Below are positions 26,681 to 35,536 of a DNA stretch of 64,000 nucleotides, piece after piece. The position numbers and the translations under genes were made by a program. Each line of letters begins with the position of its first letter. Positions within the stretch are counted from its first letter, which is position 1. Source of the DNA: JBFJKD01 sp038106145 (GTDB lineage Bacteria > Pseudomonadota > Gammaproteobacteria > Pseudomonadales > Porticoccaceae). The notes below the pieces were generated by a model that was not told the DNA's origin, made no database searches, and saw nothing but the letters and a program-made list of their open reading frames with translations. The DNA is taken from positions 5,225 to 69,224 of the forward strand of contig JAYODD010000014.1 in the NCBI GenBank assembly GCA_038106145.1, written 5' to 3'.

Positions 26681-27577
26681 ATGGTAAGGGTAACTGAGCT
26701 AGGCTATCTTGGTTTCAACGTCACCGACATGGACGCCTGGAAGGACTACGCCACCGAGTGCGTTGGCTTTGACGTGATCGACGAGGGCGAAGGCGACCGA
26801 ATTTACGCGCGTATGGACAACTGGCATCACCGCCTGGTGCTCCACAAATCCACAGAGGACGATCTTGCCTACGCGGGCTGGCGGGTCGCCGGTCCCGACG
26901 AACTTGAGGCGATGGCCAAGCAGCTAAAGGACGCCGGCATAAAGTTCACCGTTGGGACTGAGGAAGAAGCGCAGGAGCGTCGAGTGCTGGGCCTGTTAAA
27001 AATGATGGATCCAGGCGGTACGCCGACGGAAATTTTCTACTCTCCCCAGGTCGATACCCATTTGCCATTCCGTCCGGGCCGGCGCATGTACGGAGGTTTT
27101 GTGACCGGTAGCGAGGGTATTGGGCACTATATCAGCCGCCAGGATGACGTCGACGCGGCGTACAAATTCTATTCATTGTTGGGTCTGCGCGGATCGGTCG
27201 AGTACAAGCTGAATTTGCCCAATGGGATGGTGGCAAAACCGGTCTTTATGCACTGCAACGATCGTCAACACTCCATTGCTTTTGGCCTGGGCCCAATGGA
27301 AAAACGCATCAATCACCTGATGCTTGAGTACACCCATGTCGACGATCTGGGGCTGGCTCACGACATTATTCGCGACAGAAAGATACCAGTGGCGTTGCAA
27401 ATGGGGAAACACGCCAATGACGAGGCGGTAACTTTCTACTCCGCTACGCCATCTGGCTGGTTGATGGAACTGGGTTGGGGTGCGCGCAAGGCGCCCGCGC
27501 AACAGGAGCACTACGTCAAGGATATTTTCGGACACGGCGCCGAAGCCAAGGGCTTTGGCATGGATCTGGAACTGTAG
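26681..27577 (+). CDS. Two-domain extradiol ring-cleavage dioxygenase (BphC/TesB-like)
   Basis: 298-residue vicinal oxygen chelate protein with two repeated modules; the C-terminal one holds the Fe(II) site. Ligands are the His in GIGHYIS, the His in INHLMLEYTHVDD and the Glu in SGWLMELGWG. The second-shell His in DRQHSIAFG and Tyr in FYSATPSG are also present. It cleaves a catechol next to its hydroxyls, as BphC does for dihydroxybiphenyl and TesB/HsaC for steroid catechols. GGGGAGA precedes the ATG and a strong hairpin ends the transcript. No other ring-degradation gene is near, so the substrate is open. Confidence 0.92.
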   Translation: MVRVTELGYLGFNVTDMDAWKDYATECVGFDVIDEGEGDRIYARMDNWHHRLVLHKSTEDDLAYAGWRVAGPDELEAMAKQLKDAGIKFTVGTEEEAQERRVLGLLKMMDPGGTPTEIFYSPQVDTHLPFRPGRRMYGGFVTGSEGIGHYISRQDDVDAAYKFYSLLGLRGSVEYKLNLPNGMVAKPVFMHCNDRQHSIAFGLGPMEKRINHLMLEYTHVDDLGLAHDIIRDRKIPVALQMGKHANDEAVTFYSATPSGWLMELGWGARKAPAQQEHYVKDIFGHGAEAKGFGMDLEL

Positions 27578-27591
27578 TCGCGGGTTTACGG

Positions 27592-27621
27592 AAAAACGAC
27601 CGGGTGGTTCCGGTCGTTTTT
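27592..27621 (+). terminator. Rho-independent terminator of the dioxygenase gene
   Basis: A perfect 12-bp stem AAAAACGACCGG / CCGGTCGTTTTT with a 6-base loop GTGGTT, ending in TTTTTT. It starts 15 bp after the stop codon. Confidence 0.9.
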
Positions 27622-27656
27622 TCAGGGCGCAATGGGTTAACCCGTCGTGCTGGGCG

Positions 27657-28952
27657 CTAATCGCTATTTTCGCGTAACACGTCGCGCACCGCGGACGTGA
27701 TTGCCGCGAGGTCGTCCGCCGCTATGGTGTACGCGGGCATTACATAGACCAGCTTGCCGAAGGGGCGTAGCCATACACCCTTTGCGACAAAGCGTTGCTG
27801 TAAACTACCAACATCCACCGGCTTTGCCATTTCCACCACGCCAATGGCGCCGAGCACGCGCACATCGGCAACCCCCTCCAGTTCCCGGCAGACTGCCAAT
27901 TCGCGTGTGAGTTGCGATTCCACCGCCGCGATAGACTGCTGCCAGGGCGAAGCCAATAACAGTTCGATACTCGCATTAGCCACCGCGCAGGCCAGCGGGT
28001 TGGCCATAAAGGTGGGTCCGTGCATTAGCACCCCGGCCTCCCCCTGGGCGATGCCCTCGCTGACCGCTTCGGTGCACAGGGTTGCCGCGAGGCTCAGATA
28101 ACCGCCGGTCAACGCCTTGCCGACACACAAAATATCGGGGTAAATATCCGCCCACTCGCAGGCGAACAGTTTTCCGGTACGGCCAAACCCGGTGGCAATT
28201 TCATCGGCAATCAGCAACACCTGGTGTTGATCACACAGGGCGCGGACGCGCCGCAGATAGTCGGGCGAGTAAAACCACATGCCGCCAGCGCCCTGTACGA
28301 TGGGCTCTAAAATAACGGCAGCAATGTTGTCCCTATTGTTGCCGAGCAAGCGCGCAAAGTCAGAGATATCTGCCTCGCTGCACGGCTCAGTAAAGCGACA
28401 GGTGGGTCGCGGGGCAAATAGCTGCGGCTGTAAGACCGGTTCAAATAGATGGTGCATGCCGGTAACAGGGTCACACACGGACATGGCGGCAAAGGTGTCG
28501 CCGTGGTAGCCACCACGAATAGTCAGCAGGCGGTTTTTTTTTGGTTTGTCCTGTGACTGCCAGTATTGCAACGCCATTTTGATCGCCACCTCGATGCTGA
28601 CCGATCCGGAATCGCAGAAAAAAACTTTCTGCAGCGGTTGCGGGGTAACCTCAACCAGAGTTTGAGCGAGGCGTGCTGCGGGTTCGTGTACGATGCCGCC
28701 GAACATCACATGCGCCATTTTCCCGAGCTGATCCGTTACTGCCCGGTTCAGAGCGGGGTGGTTATAGCCATGAATGGCGCACCACCAGGACGACATGGCG
28801 TCGATCAATTCCGGCCCGTCGAGCAGTTGTAGACGGACACCCCTGGCGGAGGCGACGGTGTATGGGGTAAGTTCGCTCGCAAACGATGAATACGGGTGCC
28901 ATATATGCTGGCGATCAATTTGCTCAATATGAGATATACTTAGTGCCGCCAT
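27657..28952 (-). CDS. bioA: Adenosylmethionine-8-amino-7-oxononanoate aminotransferase
   Basis: 431 residues from the ATG at 28952 (MAALSISHIEQ), which lies below a good promoter; a frame to 29012 exists but would begin upstream of the expected transcript start. It is a PLP fold-type I transaminase that converts KAPA to DAPA in biotin synthesis. HIWHPYSSF and MSSWWCAIHGYNHP are BioA hallmarks. GYHGDTFAAMSVCDP, the Asp of LIADEIATGFGRTG and the PLP Lys in CVGKALTGGYL are intact. No other bio gene is in the window, so bioA is separate from any bioBFHCD cluster. Confidence 0.95.
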   Translation of the reverse strand: MAALSISHIEQIDRQHIWHPYSSFASELTPYTVASARGVRLQLLDGPELIDAMSSWWCAIHGYNHPALNRAVTDQLGKMAHVMFGGIVHEPAARLAQTLVEVTPQPLQKVFFCDSGSVSIEVAIKMALQYWQSQDKPKKNRLLTIRGGYHGDTFAAMSVCDPVTGMHHLFEPVLQPQLFAPRPTCRFTEPCSEADISDFARLLGNNRDNIAAVILEPIVQGAGGMWFYSPDYLRRVRALCDQHQVLLIADEIATGFGRTGKLFACEWADIYPDILCVGKALTGGYLSLAATLCTEAVSEGIAQGEAGVLMHGPTFMANPLACAVANASIELLLASPWQQSIAAVESQLTRELAVCRELEGVADVRVLGAIGVVEMAKPVDVGSLQQRFVAKGVWLRPFGKLVYVMPAYTIAADDLAAITSAVRDVLRENSD

Positions 28953-28984
28953 AGTTGTCCAGTTCACAGGAACGTAAAGCGAGC

Positions 28985-29014
28985 ATTGTATGCCAGCTGT
29001 AATCGTCTTCACAA
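28985..29014 (-). promoter_or_regulatory. bioA promoter
   Basis: On the minus strand TTGTGA (29014-29009) and TACAAT (28990-28985) are 18 bp apart, with the expected transcript start near 28978, about 26 bases before the bioA ATG. No BirA-type TTGTAAACC operator is seen. Confidence 0.65.
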
Positions 29015-29099
29015 AAATCTATCATTAAGTGCTGTGGCATTGGACGAGAGCAATTGCACCGGGCGTATCAGGACCAATACGATAAACAGGAATGGCGTT

Positions 29100-29909
29100 A
29101 TGATGAAATGGTGTGGAGGATTGTTGCTGGTATTATGCGCGGCCAGCGTATGTGCAGAAGCGATCAAGCCCCAGTACTGGAGCTTCTGGGATCGAAGCGC
29201 GGAGAATAATCACCAGCGTATCGATCAGGGCGAGTGGAATTCCGTTCTCCAGACCTAGGTGGTCACCCAGCACGCCTCGGGCATCAATCGTTTTCGTTAC
29301 GGGGATGTCAGCAAGGATGACCGCAAACGCTTATCCGCGTACATCCAACGCGTCGCCAAGATAGATCCGCGGGCATATCGCCGCGATGAACAAAAAGCCT
29401 ACTGGCTGAATCTTTACAATGCATTAGCGGTGCAACTGGTGCTGGATCATTACCCGGTTGACAGTATTCAGAACATAGGCGGCAAGGGGTCCGCTGGGCC
29501 CTGGGACGAAAAACTTATCACCGTCGCTGAGCAAAAACTATCGCTGAATGATATCGAGCACCGCATCCTGCGGCCGATCTGGCAGGATCACAAAATTCAC
29601 TTCGGCCTCGCTTGCGCCAGCCTGGGCTGCCCGAGTTTGTTACCCGAAGCGTTCACTGGGGCCAATGTCAACGATATGCTGCGTAGCGCCGGGCGGGATT
29701 TTATCAACTCCCGGCGCGGGGTGTTGCTGGAAAACGGCAAACTGAAAGCGTCCCAGATGTTTTCCTGGTACCAGGAGGATTTTGCCAAAAGCGAAACCAG
29801 CTTGCTCAAGGTATTTGCCCACTATGCCGACGACCGCCAGGCTTTGTACCTGCTCGGCTTTAGCGGCAAGATTGACTACGGCTACGATTGGCGTCTCAAC
29901 GCGCCCTGA
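29100..29909 (+). pseudogene. DUF547 protein gene split by an in-frame amber codon
   Basis: A signal peptide (MMKWCGGLLLVLCAASVCAEA) begins at 29100. DUF547 sequence follows in one continuous frame to 29909 except for TAG at 29256-29258. Residues on both sides belong together: GEWNSVLQT, stop, VVTQHASGINRFRYGDV. The rest is well preserved (EQKAYWLNLYNALAVQLVLDHY, HFGLACASLGCPSLLPEAF). A Tyr codon (TAC/TAT) in place of TAG would restore it. This is either a recent nonsense mutation or a base error. The GTG right after TAG could restart translation but would lack the export signal. Confidence 0.82.
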
Positions 29910-29945
29910 ATTTCGACCGACGCAGCCTGGCCGCGTATCGGAGCG

Positions 29946-29975
29946 TTGGTATCCGCGGGGCGAACCGTCTAAAAT
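29946..29975 (+). promoter_or_regulatory. ttcA promoter
   Basis: TTGGTA (29946-29951), an 18-bp spacer, and TAAAAT (29970-29975), about 30 bp before the ttcA ATG. The -10 lies between the arms of an inverted repeat CGGGGCG (29956-29962) / CGCCCCG (29979-29985). Confidence 0.5.
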
Positions 29976-30004
29976 GGGCGCCCCGTACTACGCGATAACT
30001 CCCG

Positions 30005-30868
30005 ATGTCCGACAGTCTGAGCCGCAAACAGCGGCTTGAATTTAATAAACTGCAAAAGCGCCTGCGCCGTAATGTCGGCGCGGCGATTGCGGACTATCGC
30101 ATGATTGACGCTGGCGATAAGGTCATGGTGTGCCTGTCCGGGGGCAAGGATTCCTACGCCATGCTGGATATCCTGCTCGGCATGCAGGCCACCGCCCCCA
30201 TCGACTTTGAAATCGTCGCGGTGAATCTCGATCAGAAACAGCCGGGTTTTCCGACCGATGTGTTGCCTCGCTATCTGCAAACCCGTGGCGTACCGTTCCA
30301 TATCATAGAAAAAGATACCTACAGCGTTGTGACGCGGGTGATTGCGCAAGACAAGACCTATTGTGGTTTGTGTTCGCGCTTGCGACGCGGCACCCTGTAC
30401 GGATTTGCGGAGGAGATCGGCGCGACGAAAATAGCGCTGGGACATCACCGCGACGATATTATCGAGACGCTGTTTTTGAATTTGTTTTTTGGTGGAAAAT
30501 TACAGGCTATGCCACCCAAATTGTTGAGCGACGATGGGCGCAATATCGTGATTCGCCCGTTGGCCTATTGCAAGGAAAGTGATTTGATCAGTTGGGCGCG
30601 CTACCGGGATTTTCCCATTATTCCCTGCAATCTGTGTGGCTCGCAGGATAACCTGCAGCGTCAGGTGATCAAGGACATGCTGCAGGGGTGGGAGCGCCAG
30701 CACCCCGGGCGTCTGGAAACAATTTTTTCGGCCATCAAAAATGTCCGGCCATCCCAGCTCGCCGATATCAATTTATTCGATTTTGCCGGGCTACAATTGC
30801 AGCGTGAACCATCGCTCGGCGCGCCCAACGCCGATGTCCGTGCCATCAACGTTGTGAACCTGAGCTGA
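30005..30868 (+). CDS. ttcA: tRNA 2-thiocytidine(32) synthetase TtcA
   Basis: 287-residue PP-loop ATPase that thiolates C32 of several tRNAs using a [4Fe-4S] cluster. The PP-loop SGGKDS is near residue 45, the central CGLCSRLRRG gives two cluster cysteines, GHHRDD follows, and PCNLCGSQ supplies further cysteines, all diagnostic of TtcA. The start MSDSLSRKQRLEF is standard. The cluster makes the enzyme oxygen sensitive. It is followed by yheS after 16 bp on the same strand. Confidence 0.97.
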   Translation: MSDSLSRKQRLEFNKLQKRLRRNVGAAIADYRMIDAGDKVMVCLSGGKDSYAMLDILLGMQATAPIDFEIVAVNLDQKQPGFPTDVLPRYLQTRGVPFHIIEKDTYSVVTRVIAQDKTYCGLCSRLRRGTLYGFAEEIGATKIALGHHRDDIIETLFLNLFFGGKLQAMPPKLLSDDGRNIVIRPLAYCKESDLISWARYRDFPIIPCNLCGSQDNLQRQVIKDMLQGWERQHPGRLETIFSAIKNVRPSQLADINLFDFAGLQLQREPSLGAPNADVRAINVVNLS

Positions 30869-30884
30869 TCGCCAGTCGCCGGTC

Positions 30885-32780
30885 ATGATAACCCTCCGAG
30901 ATGTGGAGTTGCGTCGCGGCGTTCGCCTGCTTTTGGACGGGGCTGAGCTGACCATACATCACGGGCAAAAGGTTGGACTGGTCGGTGCCAACGGTTGCGG
31001 CAAGACCTCGCTGTTCGCACTGTTGCGCGGCGCTTTATCTGCCGACCGCGGGGATGTGGTTGTTCCCCCGGGCTGGCGGATTGTCAGTGTCGAGCAGGAA
31101 ACCCCCGCGCTGCAACGCACCGCGCTGGATTACACGCTGGACGGCGACCAGGAATTTCGTCACCTGCAAGGGGAACTGGCGCGGGCGCAGGCGCAAGGTG
31201 CGAATGCAATTGCTGCCGTGCACCAGGAGTTTGAGCGCATAGATGGTTACACCGCCGAGGCGCGCGCCGCACAGTTATTAGCCGGACTCGGCTTTGATAC
31301 CGCGGCCCAGCAGCGTCCAGTTAAAGAATTTTCCGGTGGGTGGCGCATGCGGCTCAATTTGGCCAGAGCGCTGTTGGTGCGCTCTGATCTGTTGCTGTTG
31401 GACGAACCCACCAATCACCTTGATCTGGACGCCGTCGTCTGGCTGGAACGCTGGTTACAGCGCTACTCCGGCACCTTGATCGTGATCGCCCACGATCGGG
31501 AGTTTCTCGATCAGATCGTGGGGGTTATTGTGCACTGCGACCGGCAGCGCCTGAGCACTTACAGCGGAAATTACTCTGCATTTGAGGTGCGCCGCAGCGC
31601 GCAGCTGTTACAGCAGCAGGCTCTGTTTGCCGCGGAGCAACGCCAGCGGGATCATCTGCAGCAATATATCGACCGCTTTCGCTATAAGGCCACCAAGGCG
31701 CGGCAGGCGCAAAGCCGCATCAAAGCCCTCGAGCGCTTGCAAACCGCGGCTCCGCTGATTGCGGCCAGTGGCTTCGAGGTGACCTTTGCGCCGCCGACGG
31801 CACTTAGCTCGCCGTTAATACACCTGCACGATGTGGCGCTTGCCTACGGTGCGCACACGGTTCTCGAGCATATTCAGTTGAATCTGTTGCCGGGCTCGCG
31901 TATTGCGTTGTTGGGGCGCAATGGTGTGGGCAAATCGACACTGGTGAAATTGCTGGCGGGCACATTGCAACCGGTACACGGTAATGTTGAGCGGGGTAAA
32001 AATCTGGTAGTGGGATACTTCGCCCAGCAGCAGTTGGAGGCCCTCGACGTCGAGGCCACTCCCTTGATTCATCTGCAACGCCTCTCTCCGCTGGCCAGCG
32101 AACAATCGTTGCGGGATTTTCTTGGCGGTTTTGGCTTTCCCGGCGCCGCCGCTTTGGCGCCGGTGGGGCGCCTGTCCGGGGGTGAAAAAACGCGCTTGGC
32201 ACTGGCGATGCTAATCTGGCAAAAACCCAATCTATTGCTGCTGGACGAGCCCACTAATCACCTCGATATGGATATGCGCGCCGCGCTGATTGCCGGCTTA
32301 CAGCAATTTACCGGGGCGGTGGTCGTGGTATCCCATGACCGGCACCTGTTGCGCACGGTGGTGGATGAGTTGTATGTGGTGAGGGACAAAACGGTTAGGT
32401 CGTTTGCCGGTGACCTCGACGATTATCAGCGCACGGCGATGGTTGTGCCGCAGCAACGAGCGCCAAGCGAACCCGTGGTTGGCGATCGTCAGCAACAAAA
32501 ACGTCGCGACGCCGCCTTGCGTCAGCACACTGCGGCACAGCGTCGGCAACTGACCACTCTGGAAAAACGACTGGAGCAACTACAGGGACGCCTGGATGAG
32601 TGCGACGCGCAATTAGCCGAGGACAGCATTTACACCGCGCCGCGTAAACAGCAGTTGGATGATTTATTGCAGGAGCGTACTCAGTTACGCGCGCAGGTGC
32701 AGGATCTGGAGGAGAGCTGGTACCAGGCCCACGAAGACCTGGAGCTACGCATACAAATGTTTCAGGAGCAGGCCGGTTAG
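30885..32780 (+). CDS. yheS: ABC-F ATPase, YheS type
   Basis: 631 residues with two ABC cassettes and no membrane span. Cassette 1 has GANGCGKTS, FSGGWRMR and LLLDEPTNHLDLD; cassette 2 has GRNGVGKST, LSGGEKTR and LLLDEPTNHLDMD. The linker (FRYKATKARQAQSRIKALERL) and a C-terminal coiled coil (QRRQLTTLEKRLEQLQGRL) match YheS, a ribosome-associated translation factor. It is closely spaced after ttcA and probably co-transcribed. Uup at 7.2-9.1 kb is the paralogue. Confidence 0.94.
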   Translation: MITLRDVELRRGVRLLLDGAELTIHHGQKVGLVGANGCGKTSLFALLRGALSADRGDVVVPPGWRIVSVEQETPALQRTALDYTLDGDQEFRHLQGELARAQAQGANAIAAVHQEFERIDGYTAEARAAQLLAGLGFDTAAQQRPVKEFSGGWRMRLNLARALLVRSDLLLLDEPTNHLDLDAVVWLERWLQRYSGTLIVIAHDREFLDQIVGVIVHCDRQRLSTYSGNYSAFEVRRSAQLLQQQALFAAEQRQRDHLQQYIDRFRYKATKARQAQSRIKALERLQTAAPLIAASGFEVTFAPPTALSSPLIHLHDVALAYGAHTVLEHIQLNLLPGSRIALLGRNGVGKSTLVKLLAGTLQPVHGNVERGKNLVVGYFAQQQLEALDVEATPLIHLQRLSPLASEQSLRDFLGGFGFPGAAALAPVGRLSGGEKTRLALAMLIWQKPNLLLLDEPTNHLDMDMRAALIAGLQQFTGAVVVVSHDRHLLRTVVDELYVVRDKTVRSFAGDLDDYQRTAMVVPQQRAPSEPVVGDRQQQKRRDAALRQHTAAQRRQLTTLEKRLEQLQGRLDECDAQLAEDSIYTAPRKQQLDDLLQERTQLRAQVQDLEESWYQAHEDLELRIQMFQEQAG

Positions 32781-32789
32781 ACCGTGGGG

Positions 32790-33274
32790 TCAGGCCACCA
32801 ACGGGCAGGCGCGAAAAACCAGTTCGCGATAATTGCGCACAAACTGCTCGGCGCTGCCGGTCGCCTTAGCGTGAAAATGGCGGTGCCAGAATTTCGCCAT
32901 ACCCCCGATATCCCCCGCCGCAGGTATGGGCAGATTAGTGCGTTTATAGATTAGCCAGGCAATTGCCGTCGCGTACCTCAGGTTAGTCACCAACTCGCTG
33001 TGTGGATCCCGTAAAAAACTGTGCTGTCCCGCCAGGCCGCGGATAATGCTGGCAAGTTCGGGGTGATTAATCAGATATTTGTCCCAGATCGCCCGGTGGG
33101 TGGCAGGGGAAATGTGGTAAATGCCGACCAGGCGCTTGTCTTTCAGGCAGAAACCGAGCCCTGATTCCTGTGCGGCGGTGCCTTTCAAGATTTTTTCCGG
33201 CGCCGGTGTCCAGTCGCGCAGCTTTTTCAGNNNNNNNNNNCCATATGACGCAATTCGTCTGCCGAAAAAATCAT
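32790..33274 (-). CDS. Lysozyme/transglycosylase-like protein of phage type, with assembly gap
   Basis: Two pieces joined across a 10-N gap. The start at 33274 reads MIFSADELRHM after GGGGGGAA. After the gap comes LKKLRDWTPAPEKILKG, then AAQESGLGF with a Glu where soluble lytic transglycosylases keep theirs, and VGIYHISPATHRAIWDKYL, resembling the GLMQ...PATA block. The C-terminal NLRYATAIAWLIYKR and DIGGMAKFWHRHFH fit helical phage muralytic proteins I recall. The gap length of ten is not in frame, so its true size is unknown. No other phage gene accompanies it. Function as a muramidase is an inference from weak motifs. Confidence 0.6.
33231..33240. other. Assembly gap (10 N)
   Basis: It lies inside the lysozyme-like gene. 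The flanks share no repeat and the frame is not kept with ten bases, so the real gap size is unknown. Confidence 0.95.
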
Positions 33275-33597
33275 ATTTCCCCCCGGTATGGACACCCAGT
33301 GTGGGCGCTTGTGTTGTTATTTTACCCAGCCATCAATTGTTATTGACTCGTTGTACTAACTTCCCCAGCGATATTATCTTAATATTTAGCAGGTTATGTA
33401 GTGAAATTCAACAAAAAAATCATAAAAACAAGATAACTTGGCAAACTTTAGTCCGGTTATAGGTTAAAAAATAACCAGCACGCCCTTTCGTTACTGTCCA
33501 GCATCTTGTTGTGGGGGCCATTAGCCGGAACATCCGGGCGCTTGCGGGTTACGCAAATCTGAAGCATATTGCCGCTCTCTGATCCGTTGGTACGCCA
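33275..33597. other. AT-rich intergenic stretch
   Basis: About 320 bp without a gene, visibly richer in A and T than the surroundings around 33340-33480 (runs of A, TTAATATTTAG). It contains an inverted repeat GGTTA...TAACC near 33454-33475 and presumably the promoters of both flanking genes. No tRNA or att-like repeat is seen. Confidence 0.55.
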
Positions 33598-34116
33598 ATG
33601 AAGGGAATTGGGGTTTTTCAGGGGGACATTACTGCCCTCAATGTGGACGCTATCGTCAACGCCGCCAACGGCCGCCTGGCTGGCGGGGGTGGCGTCGACG
33701 GGGCGATTCACCGCGCTGCTGGTAAAGACCGGCTGCGGGCCGCCTGCGCCAGGCTGGCGCCCTGCCCAACCGGGGAAGTGCGTGTCACTCCGGGTTTTGA
33801 CCTGGCGGCGCGGGGCATCATTCACGCCGTTGGTCCGGTCTGGCAAGGTGGTGGCGAGGGGGAAGACCGCCTGCTGGCCAGCTGCTATCGCAACGCCCTG
33901 CAGGCCGCCGTCAACTACGGTTTCAAAACTATCGCGTTTTCTGCCATTAGCTGTGGGGCCTATGGTTTTCCGCCGCAACGGGCCGTGCCCATCGCAATGC
34001 GCGAGGTGCGGGCTGAACTACGCAAGCGCCCGGAAATCAAGCAGGTCATATTTTGCTGTTTTGATGAAAATATGGCCAACCTGTACCGCTCGGCGCTGGC
34101 TGAGCAGGATACCTAG
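33598..34116 (+). CDS. Macro-domain protein (YmdB-like ADP-ribose hydrolase)
   Basis: 172 residues, a single macro domain. GDITALNVDAIVNAAN, GGGGVDGAIH and CGAYGFP are the ADP-ribose-binding loops, with catalytic Asn/Asp expected in the first two. Such enzymes deacetylate O-acetyl-ADP-ribose or remove ADP-ribose from proteins or nucleic acids; the E. coli homologue YmdB also modulates RNase III. No clear ribosome site precedes the ATG. It is convergent with trpB. Confidence 0.93.
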   Translation: MKGIGVFQGDITALNVDAIVNAANGRLAGGGGVDGAIHRAAGKDRLRAACARLAPCPTGEVRVTPGFDLAARGIIHAVGPVWQGGGEGEDRLLASCYRNALQAAVNYGFKTIAFSAISCGAYGFPPQRAVPIAMREVRAELRKRPEIKQVIFCCFDENMANLYRSALAEQDT

Positions 34117-34156
34117 CCAGCCAACAGCGGCGACATTTACGGGGATTGCGAGACGG

Positions 34157-35374
34157 TCACAGCACCGGAATATGGTATTTTTCGCCGTAGTGGCGCACCA
34201 CAAAGTCGATGTCCTTGTCGCCGCGACCGGACAGGTTAATCAGTATGGTGGCGTCGTTTTCCCGCCTGGCCAGTTGCAAGGCGTAGGCCACTGCGTGAGC
34301 CGATTCGATGGCGGGAATGATACCTTCGAGTCGCGACAGTTCAAAAAATGCCGCAATCGCTTCATCGTCGTTTATGGTCTGATAATTTACCCGACCGAGA
34401 TCCTTGAGATAACTGTGTTGCGGTCCCACTGCCGGATAGTCGAGACCGCTGGCCACGGAATAAACCTGCTGCGGCTCTCCTGCGGCATCCTTGAGCATGT
34501 AGGATTTGAAGCCGTGCATAATGCCGGGTTCACCCTTGGTCAGAGTCGCAGCGTGTTCACCGGGTTGCTGTAAATTGCGACCCGCAGGTTCCACCCCGTG
34601 TAAGGTTACGGTGTCCTCAAGAAAAGCCATAAACATGCCGATGGCGTTGGATCCGCCGCCGACACAGGCAACAATGTGCTGTGGCAGGGAGCCGGTCATG
34701 TCGTTAAACTGGCGGCGTGCCTCAGCCCCTACAACGGACTGAAAATCCCTGACCATCATGGGAAATGGATGGGGTCCGACGACCGACCCAATTGCGTACA
34801 GTTGGGTAACTGGATCGGCGAGGTAAGCTTCGAAAGCGGCATCCACCGCCTCCTTGAGCGTCTTGCGCCCGTGGCTAACGGGAATCACCCTGGCACCCAG
34901 TATATGCATGCGCACCACGTTGGGATGCTCCTTTTCGATATCGACCTCGCCCATATAGATATCGCACTCCAGCCCGAGCAGCGCGGCCGCCGTAGCCAGC
35001 GCGACCCCGTGCTGGCCCGCGCCGGTTTCGGCGATGACCTTACGCTTGCCCATTTTTTTAGCGAGAAGCGCTTCCCCGAGACAATGATTGATCTTGTGAG
35101 CACCGGTGTGATTCAGATCCTCCCGTTTGAGGTAAATTGCAGCCCCGTATTTACGCGATAAATTTTGCGCGTGAAAAATGGGGCTCGGACGTCCAACGTA
35201 GTGCGTATAGAGGGCGCTGAGTTGTTGCTGAAACGTGGGGTCGTCGCGAATTTCCATATACGCTGCGGTGATCCCATCGATTATTTTTTGCAGTTGTGCG
35301 GGAATGAAACTGCCGCCGTAGGGGCCAAAATAGCCTGCCGCATCCGGCAGCGCCTGTGCAATCGGTTTATTCAT
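34157..35374 (-). CDS. trpB: Tryptophan synthase beta chain, stand-alone
   Basis: 405-residue PLP enzyme making tryptophan from indole and serine. The PLP Lys is in GAHKINHCLGEA, followed by AETGAGQHGVA, CVGGGSNAIGMF and NLSGRGDKD. The opening FGPYGGSFIPAQLQ differs from the usual GGxYVPE of operon-type TrpB, and trpA is not next to it: the neighbours are a macro-domain gene and a DsrE-like gene. It may therefore be a second TrpB that salvages free indole. TrpA-contact residues cannot be judged by eye. Confidence 0.93.
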   Translation of the reverse strand: MNKPIAQALPDAAGYFGPYGGSFIPAQLQKIIDGITAAYMEIRDDPTFQQQLSALYTHYVGRPSPIFHAQNLSRKYGAAIYLKREDLNHTGAHKINHCLGEALLAKKMGKRKVIAETGAGQHGVALATAAALLGLECDIYMGEVDIEKEHPNVVRMHILGARVIPVSHGRKTLKEAVDAAFEAYLADPVTQLYAIGSVVGPHPFPMMVRDFQSVVGAEARRQFNDMTGSLPQHIVACVGGGSNAIGMFMAFLEDTVTLHGVEPAGRNLQQPGEHAATLTKGEPGIMHGFKSYMLKDAAGEPQQVYSVASGLDYPAVGPQHSYLKDLGRVNYQTINDDEAIAAFFELSRLEGIIPAIESAHAVAYALQLARRENDATILINLSGRGDKDIDFVVRHYGEKYHIPVL

Positions 35375-35536
35375 AAGTTTTCCCGGAAAATCGATTTATA
35401 AAAACACACATTCGCGTCACAGGCCGAGCCGGACGCGGAAAGCCCGGTTGGTTGTTCGCGGGCGAGTACCCTGATAATCAACGCAGATGGTAGCATAGCT
35501 AATAAGCATCGCCATATGCGCTGCTCGGGAGGAAAT

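Noticed and set aside
29256..29258. Amber codon as pyrrolysine or programmed read-through
   Set aside because: No stop-recoding structure or pyrrolysine genes are seen, and DUF547 proteins are not known to use it; mutation or base error is simpler.
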